64,000 bases of DNA from Polytrichum commune (taxonomy: Eukaryota > Streptophyta > Polytrichopsida > Polytrichales > Polytrichaceae): assembly GCA_950295325.1 (NCBI GenBank), contig OX485806.1, forward strand, positions 31,992,001 through 32,056,000, given 5' to 3'. Below, one piece after another: positions 21,536 to 34,403 of the stretch (the first letter of the stretch is position 1; each line of letters starts with the position of its first letter). The notes under the pieces were generated by a model, which did not search any database, was not told the origin of the DNA, and saw nothing but the letters and a program-made list of their open reading frames with translations. The translations under genes and the position numbers were made by a program.

Positions 21536-24017
21536 AGTGCCCCTTATTGAGTGTTTGTTCTTTGATATAACTTAACCACACTTGTCACTCAAATGTAGGT
21601 GTTTGATTTAGATACAGAGCTAAATAAAGTGTGCGTAACATACTCCTTCTTGTCCATCATAACATTATCGAGCTACTATGGAGTGTTGTGTGTGCCCTAC
21701 ATTTATAGGTGGATTGTTTTTGAGCCTTGGATGTTGATTTGCATATTTCTAGGCTCTCAAGTTGAATATGAAAGTTGTGTGTGCTTCTTGCAACCAAGGT
21801 TGCTAGCTTGGTTCTTGAGATCAAACAATTAGTTTGGGCGGACTGCGGATGCCACAAGCTTCAGTAAAACTTGCCATGCTAGCCATTCATTTTAATTCTA
21901 GAAAGAACGTCCAACCAACTAAGATTATTCCCAAGATAGAAGAACATTGATCTCTCATCATCTAACAAAAGTTAAGGGTTACGTTTGATGTTTGAAGTAT
22001 ATGCATGTATAAATTTGTCTAAAACCTCCTCACAACGCTCGTAGTCATTCCTTTTTGGGTCAATATTGTTAGGTGTCCCATAAGTATTCTTACAAATATT
22101 CTGACATTAAATAGTAGCAACCCGTAAGAGAAACTAAGGAGCAATGAGGGGTGTGCAAGCTATGCATAAGGCTAGGAGAACCGACTAGATAATGTGTGTA
22201 ATCTTGGAAAATTACGACCATTGAAACTAAAATGAAGTACTGCAAATGAGCAATCACAACCGTCAATGTTGTTGTTGTTGTTTTTTTTTTTTTTTTTTTA
22301 AATTATTTTGTTTCATTATGTCATTGCTTCTTGCATATATTTTCTTTCTCCTTGAAGCAATATTCAATGCACGTGAGCCTTACTTACTGGAGCTCAAATG
22401 AACACATTGTACGGTATACATGAGAAAACCCTTGGAATGGATGCATAAGGTAGGAAGGAAGGAGAGAGGGAAGGATCTATTTACAAGGAAGATGGAGGCG
22501 AAGGAAATGAGGGATGGAGGGAGGAAGACATGGGAATATACTTTTTGATATTTTTTGTATTTTTGTTTCGAATATACTAAAGTAGTCATCTTTTATGGTC
22601 AAACAATCATTTCTATCTCTTCTTGGATCTACTAAGTTTGTCTAGACATTGTTGCAATTGGTTGCCGAGTTAGTTGGTATCAAAGGTGGTTTTAATGGAT
22701 GGCTTCAGAACGACACCTACTAGCAAACATGTTGTTGGACTATCTCCCCACTAGTATAAGTTTGTAACAAAGCTTTGAACAACAACAAGGGGACACTCAA
22801 CTACATTATGGGTTGGGATTTTCAGTTGAGCACCAGTTCATGGTCACTAAGGTGTTGCAACCTTGCAGGGGTTTTGACCTTACTATGGAAGACTTCCATG
22901 CGCCAATTATGCCAACTTAGACAACTACCTATGCAAAGGTGGTGAAGCTTTAGCCGGTATCTTCAAGCATATTTTCGGTTGATCGCTTCCATGTAGATGA
23001 GGTGGGCCAACATACGAGAGAGTATATTTGCCAGTTGTTGTCAAAAGTGCAATTTGGAACATGCTAGGCACGAAATTTTAATATTTTGAATGTTGCATGA
23101 CTAGATGATTGCATTTTGTACACATAAATTTGAAAGCTTTTGGCAATAATTTAATAATAAGAATATGTCATCATGAACAAAATTAGTATAAATACCACAA
23201 TAATGGATCCACGAGAAGTTACACATTTATGCAAATCCCTTTCCTTTTATTCTCAAATGAAAGTCAATTTCCACTTCCACAATAAAGAGGCGATCAATAC
23301 CCCTTCCTAAACAATCAACTATCCCCTACAAATGTGTTGGATGCAGACTCTTGTTTTTTTTGGACAAAATTAGTGCACATCAAACCATGTTATGAGGTCC
23401 ATTTATTTACTTAGTTTGTCACCTAGTGGGCTTTCACCGACTTCGCCGGCACATGGAAGTGTACCCTTAGGTTAGACTTCCATGTGCCAACAATTGTAGG
23501 GAAGCAAAATAAACTTTGCCGATGTTGGCGAAGCTTTAGTCAATATCTTCAAGGATATTGTTGGCCAAGCAAGAAGCGAGGGAGTAGATTTGTCTTGTTG
23601 TCAAACATGTGAAGAAGATTTGCCTTGTTGTCAAACATGCAAGTTGGACTATGGCCGCCACCACATTGACCCATTTTTGAATGTTGCACAAGTGGATTTA
23701 ATAGACTTTAGATCTCAAGAATTATAATCATTTATGAAAGAGAGAGAAATAGACAATGTTTGAATGGTATCAAAAACACCAACATGAAAAATATTGCGAT
23801 CTTGATTCCACACCACATACTTAAGCAATTCACATTGTTTTGATTAATTCAAATCAAAGTCAATCATGAATAACAAAACGGTCGACTCCCTTCCCTTGAA
23901 CTTCGACTTTCCCCTCCAATTGAGTCGGCTACCGAGATTTGTTTTCCGAGTAAAACACTTGTGCACACTTTGGTGAGGAGGAAGGAAGATATCCACATTT
24001 GGGCACACATCAAGATC
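21536..24017. other. Intergenic stretch with repeat fragments
   Basis: No gene is recognised. A T run lies near 22277-22299. Two related fragments at about 22880-23050 and 23440-23690 share GACTTCCATGYGCCAA, GGYGAAGCTTTAG and TATCTTCAAG; reverse relatives occur at 55860-56400. An R1-like motif CACTCAAATGTAGGTG is at about 21585. Confidence 0.5.
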
Positions 24018-24116
24018 TACTCACTCACACTCACACTCACACTCACACTCACACTCTCACTCTCACTCTCTTTCTCTCTCACACACACTCTCTCTCACAC
24101 ACCCCCACACACACAT
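24018..24116. repeat. Compound CACTCA / CTCT / CACA microsatellite
   Basis: Runs of CACTCA grade into CTCTCA and CACACA units over about 100 bases. Confidence 0.9.
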
Positions 24117-24118
24117 TG

Positions 24119-26319
24119 ATACCATAGATATCCAAGAAGTTTGATGAGCGGAAATCAATGGCTAACAAAGATATCTTGCATCATGTGCTATCTAAGTACT
24201 TTGTGGAATGGATGAGTTCGTCTTGAGGCTAGGCCAAATCACAACCATGCACAAAAACAAACAAAATATGGAATTGACTTGTTGAATATCTATGACTTGT
24301 GATATGTTTTGTTGTTGCTAGCATACTAGAGTCTGAGTAGGCCTTAACCCCTAATTGTGTTTGTAGTCATTTTCCTTCTAATTTTCAAAGCTCTTCGTCA
24401 TTATGAAAGCGAAGATTCTTGTCCTTATTGGACGATCATGTAGATCCCCTCAATCATATCGACTACCGGCCCTAGAATGGTTAGCAAAGATCACCATACA
24501 TTACTTCAGTCTCTTTGAATACATGTCTTTTTGGTGTTTGTTTTGGGGTGAGCACCTAACCACACACCACTCAAATATAGGTGTATGTTTAAGAATTTGA
24601 GTTATTGAGTTAGGCCCACTTACCTTAACATATTTTGTCACAACCAACATTTTTGCTTTTTTTATACAAAGAAAACGTTGTCAACATGCTCAAGCTTTGG
24701 GTTGCTACATATGCTCCGCATTGGTTTCCATGAGTAGACGTCATAACCAAGTTTGTCCATGTATATACATAAAAAAATGGCTAAGGGTATGGAATGAAAA
24801 AGTAAAAATTGATACTTGTTTGTTGGGGCTAATTTTTGAACAATGTGCAAACTCGTTTTTGATAGCTAGGTGCTCTGGCTTGATCACGTTTCCTCCCTCA
24901 TCCTCAGTTTCCAGCAATTGTAGAGTGGACCCTATGTAGTTAGGCCGCGTCCCAACTATCTTGTTGACTGAGGGTCTTCCATTGCTGCTCATTTGCATTC
25001 TATGCCTCAAGGTGAGTCCGAGAGTAGGTTTCAAAGTCCTTGGTTACCCCTTGGTGTGTTCATGCTATTAACTTGCACTCAATCTTGGTGGTTTTGAGAA
25101 GAGGTGTCTTTGGAGTTGTCTCAAAAAGAAAGGTAGTGTCTTTGAAGACAAATTGTTCTAAAGGTTAAATATATGCTTTGAAGGTTAAGCTCCTTGGTTT
25201 AGCTTGGGAGGTGAAGTTGAAATCCGAAGTTGGAGGTGCGAAGTTTTTTTTTGAAGTTCCAGGGTTCAGGGTTTAGGCCAAAGTGGGAGGTGTGAAATTT
25301 GTTTCAAAATTATGGAAGAGCTAGATTATTGTTTGCGCACGAGAAGAAGGTGTCACAAAGAATATATAACCTTGAGCAAGCCAAGGATCTTGGCATTTTG
25401 GATCATGACTTCAACAAGCAACATGCTAAAATATTTAGAATTGTAGCGTGTACTATGTGCATATGCGATTGCGAGTTGGATAGCACAATTGTAAGAATTG
25501 TGCATTCATACGAATCAAAGCTGCATAATGCTTCTTAACCATTGATTTATTCAATTGCTCAAGAGCTGGGGTTTTGAATTGCACACTAGAATTCGTGCAC
25601 CCAAGTGGGTGAGTGATGGACGAGATCTTCTTGCCATGAAGTTGGGTTCGGGAATGCATGTGCCATAAAAGCGTGTGGGCATATGTGAGTCACACGTAAG
25701 AGTTGGGGTCACGTTTGTTCAAGTGCTTGAAAGCTCGGGTTGTTTATTGCATGCTAGGAGTTGAGCACCCAAGTGGTGGCTAGCGACTTATTATGCCATA
25801 AAGCGTGGTTGTTGAAAATATATGCTTAAGAGCTGGCTTTACATCACAAAGTGCTTGAGATCCGGGCAGTCATGTGGGTGACGAGCAAAGACGATTATAT
25901 GTCAAGTGGGTAGTGAAGTCATAGTACGATTGGTAGAAGAGCTGGGTTTGTAAGACCAACATGCACGGAAATTGAATTCGTATATGTAAAATGAACGTGT
26001 TATATATGTGATAAGGTGGGGAACATGAGACCATATCGTCACAACAATTGGGGCACCTCAGCAGTGAAGGGGAACATGGAGGCAAAGGTGAGTAACAATA
26101 CTGAGCTGGTGAGTTGTGTTCATGGGTCCAACAATAGGTTCGAGAACAAAGACTTTGGATGTCAAAATCCCACTGCTTCGGACTGAATATGAAGTCAGGG
26201 CAGCTTAACACAACTCATCGGTTGAGGAATGTTATTTGGGGATTGGTGCAGTGGCATGATTGGTCATACAAGTTGGTTGAGGCAGTCGCCATTTTAAATG
26301 TCCCCAATTAAAATTAGGT
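24119..26319. other. Intergenic stretch, no gene recognised
   Basis: It contains an R1-type fragment near 24530-24600 (ACCACACACCACTCAAATAT followed by AGGTG) and short frames without domains. Confidence 0.45.
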
Positions 26320-26322
26320 TAA

Positions 26323-27359
26323 GGGCCGGTTTACACTACGGTGGAGAAGGCCTCCGGTCGGTCAAGAATGCTTGGCCAAGACATGGTTATATGAGGCAAA
26401 TGGTGGATGTGCCGGAGAAGAATTAAAGGCAATAAAATATTTCTTAAGGAGTCTTGACCGGTTGAAGTCTAAACACCTAGAGGAGAAGTTTAGCGGAGAA
26501 GTCCACCGGAGAAGTCCACCGGTGAAGAGAAGTTCACCTAATGGTGAAGATTTTTTGTGATAAAAAACCATAATTCTCTACATTCACATTGTATCAAAAG
26601 ATTTCAACAAGAATTGTGTTCATAAGAATTGTGTAATATAATGTTCAATTTTATTCAAAAGATAATGAAAATTGCCAAATTGCCAATTGTCAAGTTTGGT
26701 CCATGTAGGAAATAAATGTCTCCTTGGGTGTTTAAGAATGAAGAGGGGAAAACCCATACACATTGGACAAAGCACTACTCTTTGGTATTATTTAAGACAT
26801 GCTCTCCTCTTAATCATCCTCATCAATTTCTCTCTTCTTATCTTTGATCTTCAATCATGGATAATTCTCAAAATAATCTTCAAAATAATTCTCACTACCA
26901 ATGAGGTCATCCTCATCTTGGCTACTACCAAACTGAAATTGTGAGTAACCAGCCATTGCGAAAAAAAATTGCACAAAAAAAGATCGCTAAGGAGCTACTA
27001 TAGCAAAGAGAGAGAGAGAGAGAGAGAAGCTTGCCAACACCTTAGGTTTTGAAAAAAACCAGATCTGAAATCTATGGTCCAGATCTATTTTTGAAAATTA
27101 AATTTTTATTGAGTTGGGCTTCTCCGGCCTCTTGAGGCCGGACAAGAAACTCCTCCTCCGGAGAAGCCCAACTCCAAAAAGTGCCGCCATGTAGGCGGCC
27201 ATGTCATTTTATCATCCATGAGAAAAGTTCACCACCAGTGTTTTCTTCACCTAGTGTAAACACCCACCGGTCAAGAGTTGCATTTTCAACCAATCACAAT
27301 TGAGAAACGCCCTTTTTTTCATGACCGGTGGACTTCTCCACCGTAGTGTAAACCGGCCC
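26323..27359. mobile_element. Harbinger-type MITE, GGGCCGGTTTACACTA termini (1037 bp)
   Basis: The first and last 27 bases are perfect inverted repeats beginning GGGCCGGTTTACACTACGG. TAA flanks both sides (26320-26322 and 27360-27362). CTCCGG-rich motifs (GGCCTCCGGTCGG, CTCCTCCGGAGAAG) recur inside. No transposase frame is present, so it is a non-autonomous derivative. Confidence 0.92.
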
Positions 27360-27362
27360 TAA

Positions 27363-30126
27363 GTCTATAACAAGGCACTTGTGGTCCCTGAACCCAAATC
27401 AAACCTTATAAATCATGGTCAACCCTTCAACTCATTAATTAACATTTTCCCTCACATTAGGGGACGCGGTCCTAGACAGGGGACTAGGTAAGCATCGTTA
27501 AAATATAACTCTACTAGGCAAAGAAAGTGGCTTGGGATTCACAACATCATTGTAGATTTGAGCATCAAGACAAGTTCCCTACAAGGTTGTTCATGTCGGT
27601 TCATTCAAAATGAACACGACTAGACTAATACAAGGTCTTTGATGCTATTTCCAGAGTCAAATAATCTAAAAATTTGTCATTTGCACGTCATTTATAATAT
27701 ATGTTACTACATTTTCACCTTTGCAATGGATGGGTTTACATAGACGCCATGAAACCCTAGCCAAAGAAAGTTTGTGCTCACGGGATCAAATATCTTGGAC
27801 TGACAGATTGAGGAATGCGTATAATTATAACATGCCATGGTTGCAGGTGAATAGCATGGGGCACATTGTTTTGCTGCAAGTGTGGCAGTGGTTGGAATTG
27901 ATGTTCGAGTGGAAACTTGAGAAGGACAAATTGGAGTTTCCTAGGCACAAAGTATGTTCACATTGGCAGATTTAACAATCTTCACAGATGATATATATAT
28001 ATATATACACCTTGGTTGAGTTTTGAAAAGAACTATCATAACATTTTGAAGCATGTGTTGGTGCCTTGGTTGAGTTTTGAAAAGAGCTAGGATAACAAGT
28101 TTGAGCAAGCATTGGGGTGACCTTGAAGATGCACTTCTTGGAGGTAAATCTGTGATGGATATTGCATGTGCAGATCTTCGTTTCACTCCTTCGTTTCAGC
28201 CGATAGACAACCTCCTTGAAAGATTGCCTAAATTCTTAAGTTTTCCTTGGAATGGGTACTGACAAGGTTAGGGATGGTCAAAAGAAACATTATTCACTCT
28301 AGTTTTGTGCGTTAGGTATGCGGGGATCTAACTGTGCACCCTTGTATCCACTAAATTGGATGTGAATCGAAGAAGAGATTTATGATGGAGATAGAGACGT
28401 TGACATAATTACATGCACACTCAAGCAAGACATGTTACGTAACCATGTCACCTATGTATATTGCTACCAACATGATAATACACTTTCAAAAATGCCAAAT
28501 TTGTCTCTACATTGTGGGAAGGTCACTCAATAACCTCACTGTGTAGTCAATTAAAAACTGAGCACACAGGAAAGGAAGTGGAGAACTTTCATAAGAGGGA
28601 CAACTAAAACATGAACTTGACTTTGCAATCATCAATTCCTAAATTCATGATGATGGTTGCACAAAAACTGGTACCTGTTGTTAATTCAGAATCTGATTCA
28701 AATGGTGATGATTCTAATGAATTTTAAGATCACACCATTGAAGTACAAGGGTGCAAAGGCATGGAGGAAGATACAGTTAAAATTGAACTCAAAATTGAGA
28801 GACAACACCTCCCTCCCACCCCCATTTACAAGCTGCCATTGAACCAAAAGCTACAATGCCAATGACCATCCATTAACTCTCCCACAAATCGATTGTCAAG
28901 CAGATCAGAAGAAACGAAACATGCCAAACCACCCATGCCTCGCTCACAACCTAGCTTCATTTGACGCACAAGATTCCAACCTGTTACAATAAGCTGGACC
29001 ATATATATAAACTTGCATTCCTTCAATCAAAATCTTCAAGGATGTCCACTGCAAAGGGTGCGTAGTGGGTCCCTGCTAATTCTGTGATCTTGTCGTCTTT
29101 CCTGCGCAATTGCTACTACAAGACATTACTACAAAATGTGGGACTCTCAAGTGCACAACCATTAGATAGAACGTGTGACTTTTAGGTGATGTTTCAACCT
29201 TATTAACCCAAAATGAACCAAAAAAAAACGTAGACTTGGCCATTCAAAGTCACATTGGACACGTTCCAGATTTCAATGGACCCCACATTTTGTAGTGGTA
29301 AGATGGAGAGAGTGAGTCGGGGTATGAGAAGGACACTTAAATCTGTGCATTCACCGTTTTGTAATCATCCTTCTGATGGAATCTTGGAATTTCATTTTCC
29401 GACTTACGTCGCAATGATGTTTCGATTCTTGTGCTTCTAGTTGCACTCGATTAACAACGCTCCTGCTACAGCTTCAATCTAGAAGCTTGGAAAGTTTTAA
29501 GGATCTGTATTCTACATGGTGACTTTCAAAGCAGCAGCTTCCGGACATGAAGGCTCACTCTCACCTGGAACCTTGGCTATGGTACACCTTGAATTGCAAT
29601 GCACTGTTTCTGCATGGCTACAATCGGTACCTAAACTCACACATTGCAATTTCGGGACAAGTGTTGCAATGGGGGACCCCATTCCTCTCCGCCCGCCGTT
29701 TTGTTGGGTAGTCGCCTCCTGCGACCTTTTAATCTCACTATCTCCCTGTTGCTCACCTTCTTCTACCTGCTCATTGTTCACTATAAATATTCGAACAGGT
29801 GGGGTCAACTTTCAACAAGTATTTTCTCCTCTGAACAAGGAATTTCCAAGAGTCCGCTTTTAGAATTCATCAGTTGGGGAGGAAATCTATTCCATTCGAT
29901 TCCAATTTGGAATGATGATGAGGATATTGTGATTCCCACTCCGAAGATTCAGTGATCTGCGTCACAATCCATCACGGTCTCAAGCAATGGACTGTGATGA
30001 ATGCAGCCAACTTGCCTGACCTATTCAGTCTGTTCGAGTGAGTGATCGGTGAGGGCAGGTAGGCAATCAACCTACCAGATTTGCATGCGTGCAAACCAGA
30101 TTATCACAAAGTGAACAACCAAATCA
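27363..30126. other. Intergenic stretch with unassigned open frames
   Basis: Two adjacent plus-strand frames (27721-27975 and 28077-28262) might be a gene fragment, the second containing SKHWGDLEDALLGGK, but no family was recognised. A 59-bp direct duplication around CTTGGTTGAGTTTTGAAAAG lies at about 28009-28095, next to a TA microsatellite. From 29500 to 30000 two overlapping frames of about 100 residues exist on both strands without recognisable motifs. Confidence 0.4.
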
Positions 30127-31122
30127 CTAAGGTCTGAATGAGAACATTGGTGCAGCCTCCTCCGCTGCCTGTTTCAGCCAGTAGTCGGAATCAATTTTTG
30201 CAGCATCCGAATTAGGTCTGTCACTCGGCAGTTGAGGAGTTGAATATCCAACATTGTTGTTTGCGACGACGCTACTTCCGGTCGAGGTCGACCTCGATTG
30301 GCGAGTAGGGAGTGCAAAAGGCTCCTTGTATGGATTCGGCCCCACCGCTGCCTTCTTTGAGCGACTCTTGGAAAAGAACTTCTCGTCACTAAGGTCATCA
30401 GAACCAAATCTTCTCAAATGTCCACGCGCTTCGCGAAGTCGAGACCCCTGCCTATTGAGCTGAGGTACGGGGGCATTGGTGAAGGGCTCGACACGTCGAG
30501 GCCGGTTTCTGGAAGCAATTAACCTTTGGCGATAGTCGCCGTCCGGCACGGAGTTGCTTCTTTGAAGCTCCACCAGCTTCTCTCGGGCTTCGGAGTCGAA
30601 CTCTTGGGAGAAGTACTCACGTTCTGCGTAGACCGTGCCATAGCTAGCGCCAACGACATTTGATGAGGTGGCGGCGCCATTCATCATATGAATGTAAGTG
30701 TCCCGAAGCTTCGCAAAAAGGTGCATCGGGTTAATGGAATGGAGGGCAGACCTTCCCGCCTTCTTCGCCTTTCCCTTCGAGGACGATCGGTTGGTTTTGG
30801 TGTGCAGATTATGGATCTTGACGGGCTGAGCGACCGGGACTCCTCCTGTGCGCTTCTTCTTCTGCGATGATGACTTCGGGCGCCATCGCAGAAGCTTCAA
30901 AACGGCATTAGAGTAAGCTTCTGCGAGACCGGGCGCCTTCGCATTGGCGGACGCATTAGCAGATATGTGGTCAGGATCAGCTTCTTCTTCTTTCCAATAT
31001 TGATGCGCATCTGCGGGTGATGATGGGGAATCCGGTATATTTCCTCTGAATTGTGGAGGCACAAAATCCTCCAGCACCGGGGACAACATTGGCTGTACTG
31101 CCACAGGACGGTTCATCGTCAT
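30127..31122 (-). CDS. Plant protein of unknown function, 331 residues
   Basis: This is a single uninterrupted exon beginning MTMNRPVAVQPMLSPVLEDF. The protein is rich in Ser, Pro and basic residues and looks mostly disordered. Conserved-looking blocks are a short hydrophobic/basic helix (AEAYSNAVLKLLRWRP, about residues 68-83), a Lys/Arg-rich stretch (SSQKKKR; SSSKGKAKKAGRS) that could direct it to the nucleus, a helix MHLFAKLRDTYIHMMNGAAT (about 133-152), and Arg/Ser-rich motifs (RFGSDDLSDEKFFSKSRSKK). No signal peptide, membrane segment or catalytic motif is seen. The start sits two bases after a good acceptor (ACATATTGCAG, ending at 31125), so an intron in the leader is likely. I recall plant proteins with a similar LRDxYxxMM block but cannot name a family. 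The coding status is well supported by length and composition; the function is unknown. Confidence 0.8.
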   Translation of the reverse strand: MTMNRPVAVQPMLSPVLEDFVPPQFRGNIPDSPSSPADAHQYWKEEEADPDHISANASANAKAPGLAEAYSNAVLKLLRWRPKSSSQKKKRTGGVPVAQPVKIHNLHTKTNRSSSKGKAKKAGRSALHSINPMHLFAKLRDTYIHMMNGAATSSNVVGASYGTVYAEREYFSQEFDSEAREKLVELQRSNSVPDGDYRQRLIASRNRPRRVEPFTNAPVPQLNRQGSRLREARGHLRRFGSDDLSDEKFFSKSRSKKAAVGPNPYKEPFALPTRQSRSTSTGSSVVANNNVGYSTPQLPSDRPNSDAAKIDSDYWLKQAAEEAAPMFSFRP

Positions 31123-31124
31123 AG

Positions 31125-32423
31125 CTGCAATATGTAAAATTTTCTCTGGAACATATATATATCTCAGCTCCTTCTCCTCAAAATTTCCTAATTTGTGTTG
31201 AATGCCTACAAACTTTTCCGATCATCTCCTGCGTTCCACTCAAATCGCAATCGGGATATAAATATCAACTTGAACGGTTGAAGATTGCTGTAACCGATGT
31301 TTGAGTTTGAGTCTCTCGCAAGAACTCAGACCTCTTCCGATCCTCGTTTGAGGACACGCAACATCGACCACTATAGAGATGATGCCAAAGCTTTCCCCGT
31401 CACTCACTGCTCCAACATACCTAGCTGCCGATTGATTTACAAGTCGAAACATAACCTCAACAAGAACACTTTATTGAAATCCATCACTCGAGCTGCGACT
31501 GCAGATAACAGGTCAACGTTACTGATAAATTAGCTACCGATCTCGGTGCATTGATAAGTTACTACAAACCTAAAACACCGAGCTCATTCTGCATTCCACT
31601 CGAATTGAAAGGCCCGCCAACACTACCACCGATGTTTGTGTCACTCGCAAGAACTCCGACCTCTTCCGATCCAGCTCCTCGAAGACACCAGATCACAATA
31701 GAGATGCTTTCCAGCTACTGAATCGTCTTAAATTGCAACCTGCGAACTAAAACTGCCGCTCACGATTACTGCTTGCTTGCAACAAGCTTAAAGTTGTCAA
31801 CACAACCTCAACAAGAACACTTTAGTGTGATTCATCGATCAAGAGACTAGCTACTACAGAGGGGTTTTCCCGCGCGATGCATGAAACGCGGATAACGGAT
31901 CACTGTCGTAGTTACTGCATAAACAAAGCTACTGAATCAAATTAAATAGCATTGATGTGCAAACCAAAACTGCCGATCACGATTGCTCCTTGCTTGCAAC
32001 AAGCTTGGAGTTTAGCAACACAACCTCAACAACATGTTACACTTCACTGCGATTCATCGATCAAGAGAACTACTACAGAGGGCTTTGCTCGAGCGATGAA
32101 ATGCGGAGAACAGATCACGGTCGTTACTTGAAATAATAAAAGCTACTGAATCATCTTAAATTGCAATAATCTGCAACCTAAAACTGCCGTTCATGATTAC
32201 TGCTTACTTGCGCTAAGCTTGGAATTCAGCAACATAACCCCAGTTCAAGATGTTACACTTTAGTGCAAATCATTGATCGACACAACTACTACAGAGGGCT
32301 TTGCTCCAGCGATGAAATGCGGAGAGAACCGGATCACAGTCGTTACCGAATGAAGAAAGCTACTGAATCATCGCCAAGTGCAATGATCTGCGAGCTATAA
32401 CTGAAGCTCCGACCACGATTACT
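31125..32423 (-). other. Probable 5'-leader intron of the 331-residue protein gene
   Basis: On the minus strand an acceptor ACATATTGCAG ends at 31125, two bases before the start codon. A strong donor GCCT/GTAAGTAATC lies near 32423. If they are used together the intron is about 1.3 kb and is filled by a tandem array, listed separately. Confidence 0.5.
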
Positions 32424-32460
32424 TACAGGCAGCGTGGAGTTAGTCACAGCGGATCGATTA
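31240..32460. repeat. Degenerate tandem array of about 205-220-bp units in the leader of the 331-residue protein gene
   Basis: The landmark GCTACTGAATC recurs at about 31713, 31931, 32151 and 32355. CTACTACAGAGGG recurs near 31851, 32066 and 32289. CACGATTACTGCTTGCTTGC-like and GCGATGAAATGCGGA-like motifs occur in the same order in each unit. An older pair, CTCGCAAGAACTC then GACCTCTTCCGATCC, is at about 31315 and 31647. Copies are diverged. Confidence 0.8.
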
Positions 32461-32760
32461 TGCTACATAGCTTGCAGAGGTCAACATTGAAGATGGACTC
32501 CGTGGGTGGAACCTGGATGCAGCGTTTTTCCTTTCTTTCTTTTGTTGCTGTTGGATTTCATCCGAGTCACAAGACAATCCCAATCGCCATCGAATGGAAA
32601 AAAGTGCAGTTTTTCTCCCCAGACCAGAGCTGACCAGAACTGCAAAAAGACGGCAGAGTGGCGTCGGCTCGATCGTCGACCACGACTCCGCCAGTCTCCG
32701 ATCCCTATCCAGCCCCACCACTCCACTTGGCATTCCACTTTCCCTTTTGCAACTTAATAA
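32424..32760 (-). other. Candidate first (untranslated) exon and promoter-proximal region
   Basis: On the minus strand this stretch is less AT-rich than its surroundings and ends at the donor near 32423. It contains open frames but no recognised protein, so I read it as probable leader sequence of the downstream 331-residue protein gene. No clear TATA box was identified. Confidence 0.35.
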
Positions 32761-33289
32761 AAGAAAAGAAAACACTAAACATATTCAACCGGATTCATTA
32801 CAGTACACACTCTAGCCTCCCTAATATCACGCCCTGCGGCAACTCAAGTGCACATGGTATTACGGAAGTAGGTCTGCAGTGGTAACATGGATGCGTGATA
32901 ATAGAGAATTAGTGTACCGTATTACACAATGGGATAACACAAAGTGATGCATGCGAGCGTGTGGTTTGGATTCTTTGGTGGATTACTTTAATGTCAAAAT
33001 TCATGAATGTTTTTGGGACCCAAGGAATCTACACTAGGGTTTGGGTCCAGTTGTGTGAAGAGAATGGAAGTGGAGTTGATGTGGCACTATTTTGCGGGTG
33101 CCAACTCAAGGAAAATATTATGCTCGATCTACGGAGATACCAAACTTCAAGCTTGCTAGGTATGATGTTGAGTCCGAAAGTAAGGTTCATCAAGGGGTGG
33201 TTTGGACCCCAAGTTTCTTGGACTCACGTCCCTAATGGGAACCCATTCTATGGTGTATGTGTGTGTGTGCGTGCCTAATTTGGTCACCT
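32761..33289. other. Intergenic stretch, no gene recognised
   Basis: A short open frame at 32961-33278 has no recognisable domain. Confidence 0.45.
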
Positions 33290-33985
33290 ATATTATGAGT
33301 GGAAGTGTATGGTAAGATTTGGTATTAAGAATTAACACTGAAAGTATGTGCGTTATGATGAGATTGGACTATGATATGCTCGAATAAGGTAGACGTGCCT
33401 AATTCCCAGCATATCAATGGTTTGGACACCTATATTTGAGTGGTATGATGAAGTTAGGTGTGGCTCCAAGAATGGATACCTTGAAAAATACATGTCTTTA
33501 AAAGAGATTGGACCATGTGCTCCAAATATGCCACCTATACTAGGCTCAAAGTCAACATAATCGGGATGAGCTATGTGACCACTTAACGTGCAAGAGAACC
33601 TTTGCTTTGATAATGAATAAGAATAAGTGTGAACACAAAGAGAAAAGCCCAAGAAATGTATCCAAATAACCCATGACATGCACCTTAGACACCATACCGG
33701 GATCGATGATGAGTACAACCGGGATACAATGAAGAGGGCCTATTTGATCACATAAAGAGAAATATAATCTTTACTTTTTCCTTCTATTAAAACCAACTCT
33801 TGCTGCATCTTAACTCCGACTTTGAAACTTGAAATGACAATATATTATGATTGATAATTGCTAACATGATGAGACAATTCATGAGCCAAACCAATGGGCG
33901 GAAATGTATGTGGAATTAGAAGTGCCCACAATCATAAGGCCACGTACCACATGTGTTGTAAGAGTTCATATGAGGTTAAAAATTC
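33290..33985. repeat. R1 dispersed repeat, longest region
   Basis: It contains the R1 core twice: GTCACCTATATTATGAGTGG near 33284, and GACACCTATATTTGAGTGGT near 33427 followed by GATTGGACCATGTG. At 33825-33950 the second R1 module appears in reverse: GAAACTTGAAATGACAATAT, GATGAGACAATTC, GGAATTAGAAGTGCCCACAA. It encodes nothing recognisable. Confidence 0.6.
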
Positions 33986-34403
33986 AGTTTAGCCCCGTTT
34001 TTCAAAAATAAAAAACAATAATGGTAGCAACCAATGAGAGCATGTGGCAACAATAGCCACTACATAATTCAAAGATAAGGTAAAGGGTGTATTGGACACG
34101 CCATACCATCATTCTCGTACTACATGCTAGTTGACTCTATCCCTTAACAACATGATGCGGAAAGCGTTTTCTATCTTGACTTCTACCAAATAACATTGCC
34201 AAGGACTTCTTGAGGATCATTGCAAGAGACGAGGTATAAGGCACCATCAAACGATTACATTCATATTGTAAATATCCAAATACCTCTTTGGGTCCTCACA
34301 ATGATTTTGCAAGTGAATCGGTTTGAGAAACTATACTTATAGTTACAAATCTTATTGTCATGATGAGAAAATTCATAGGTTAGTGGACCTTACATATCAT
34401 GTA

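Noticed and set aside
27721-28262. Two-exon gene suggested by adjacent frames
   Set aside because: No recognised family, no clear splice pair joining the frames, and a direct repeat plus a TA microsatellite between them.
29512-29955. Overlapping frames of about 100 residues on both strands
   Set aside because: No motif on either strand, and the two plus-strand frames compete; could be a gene fragment but nothing supports it.
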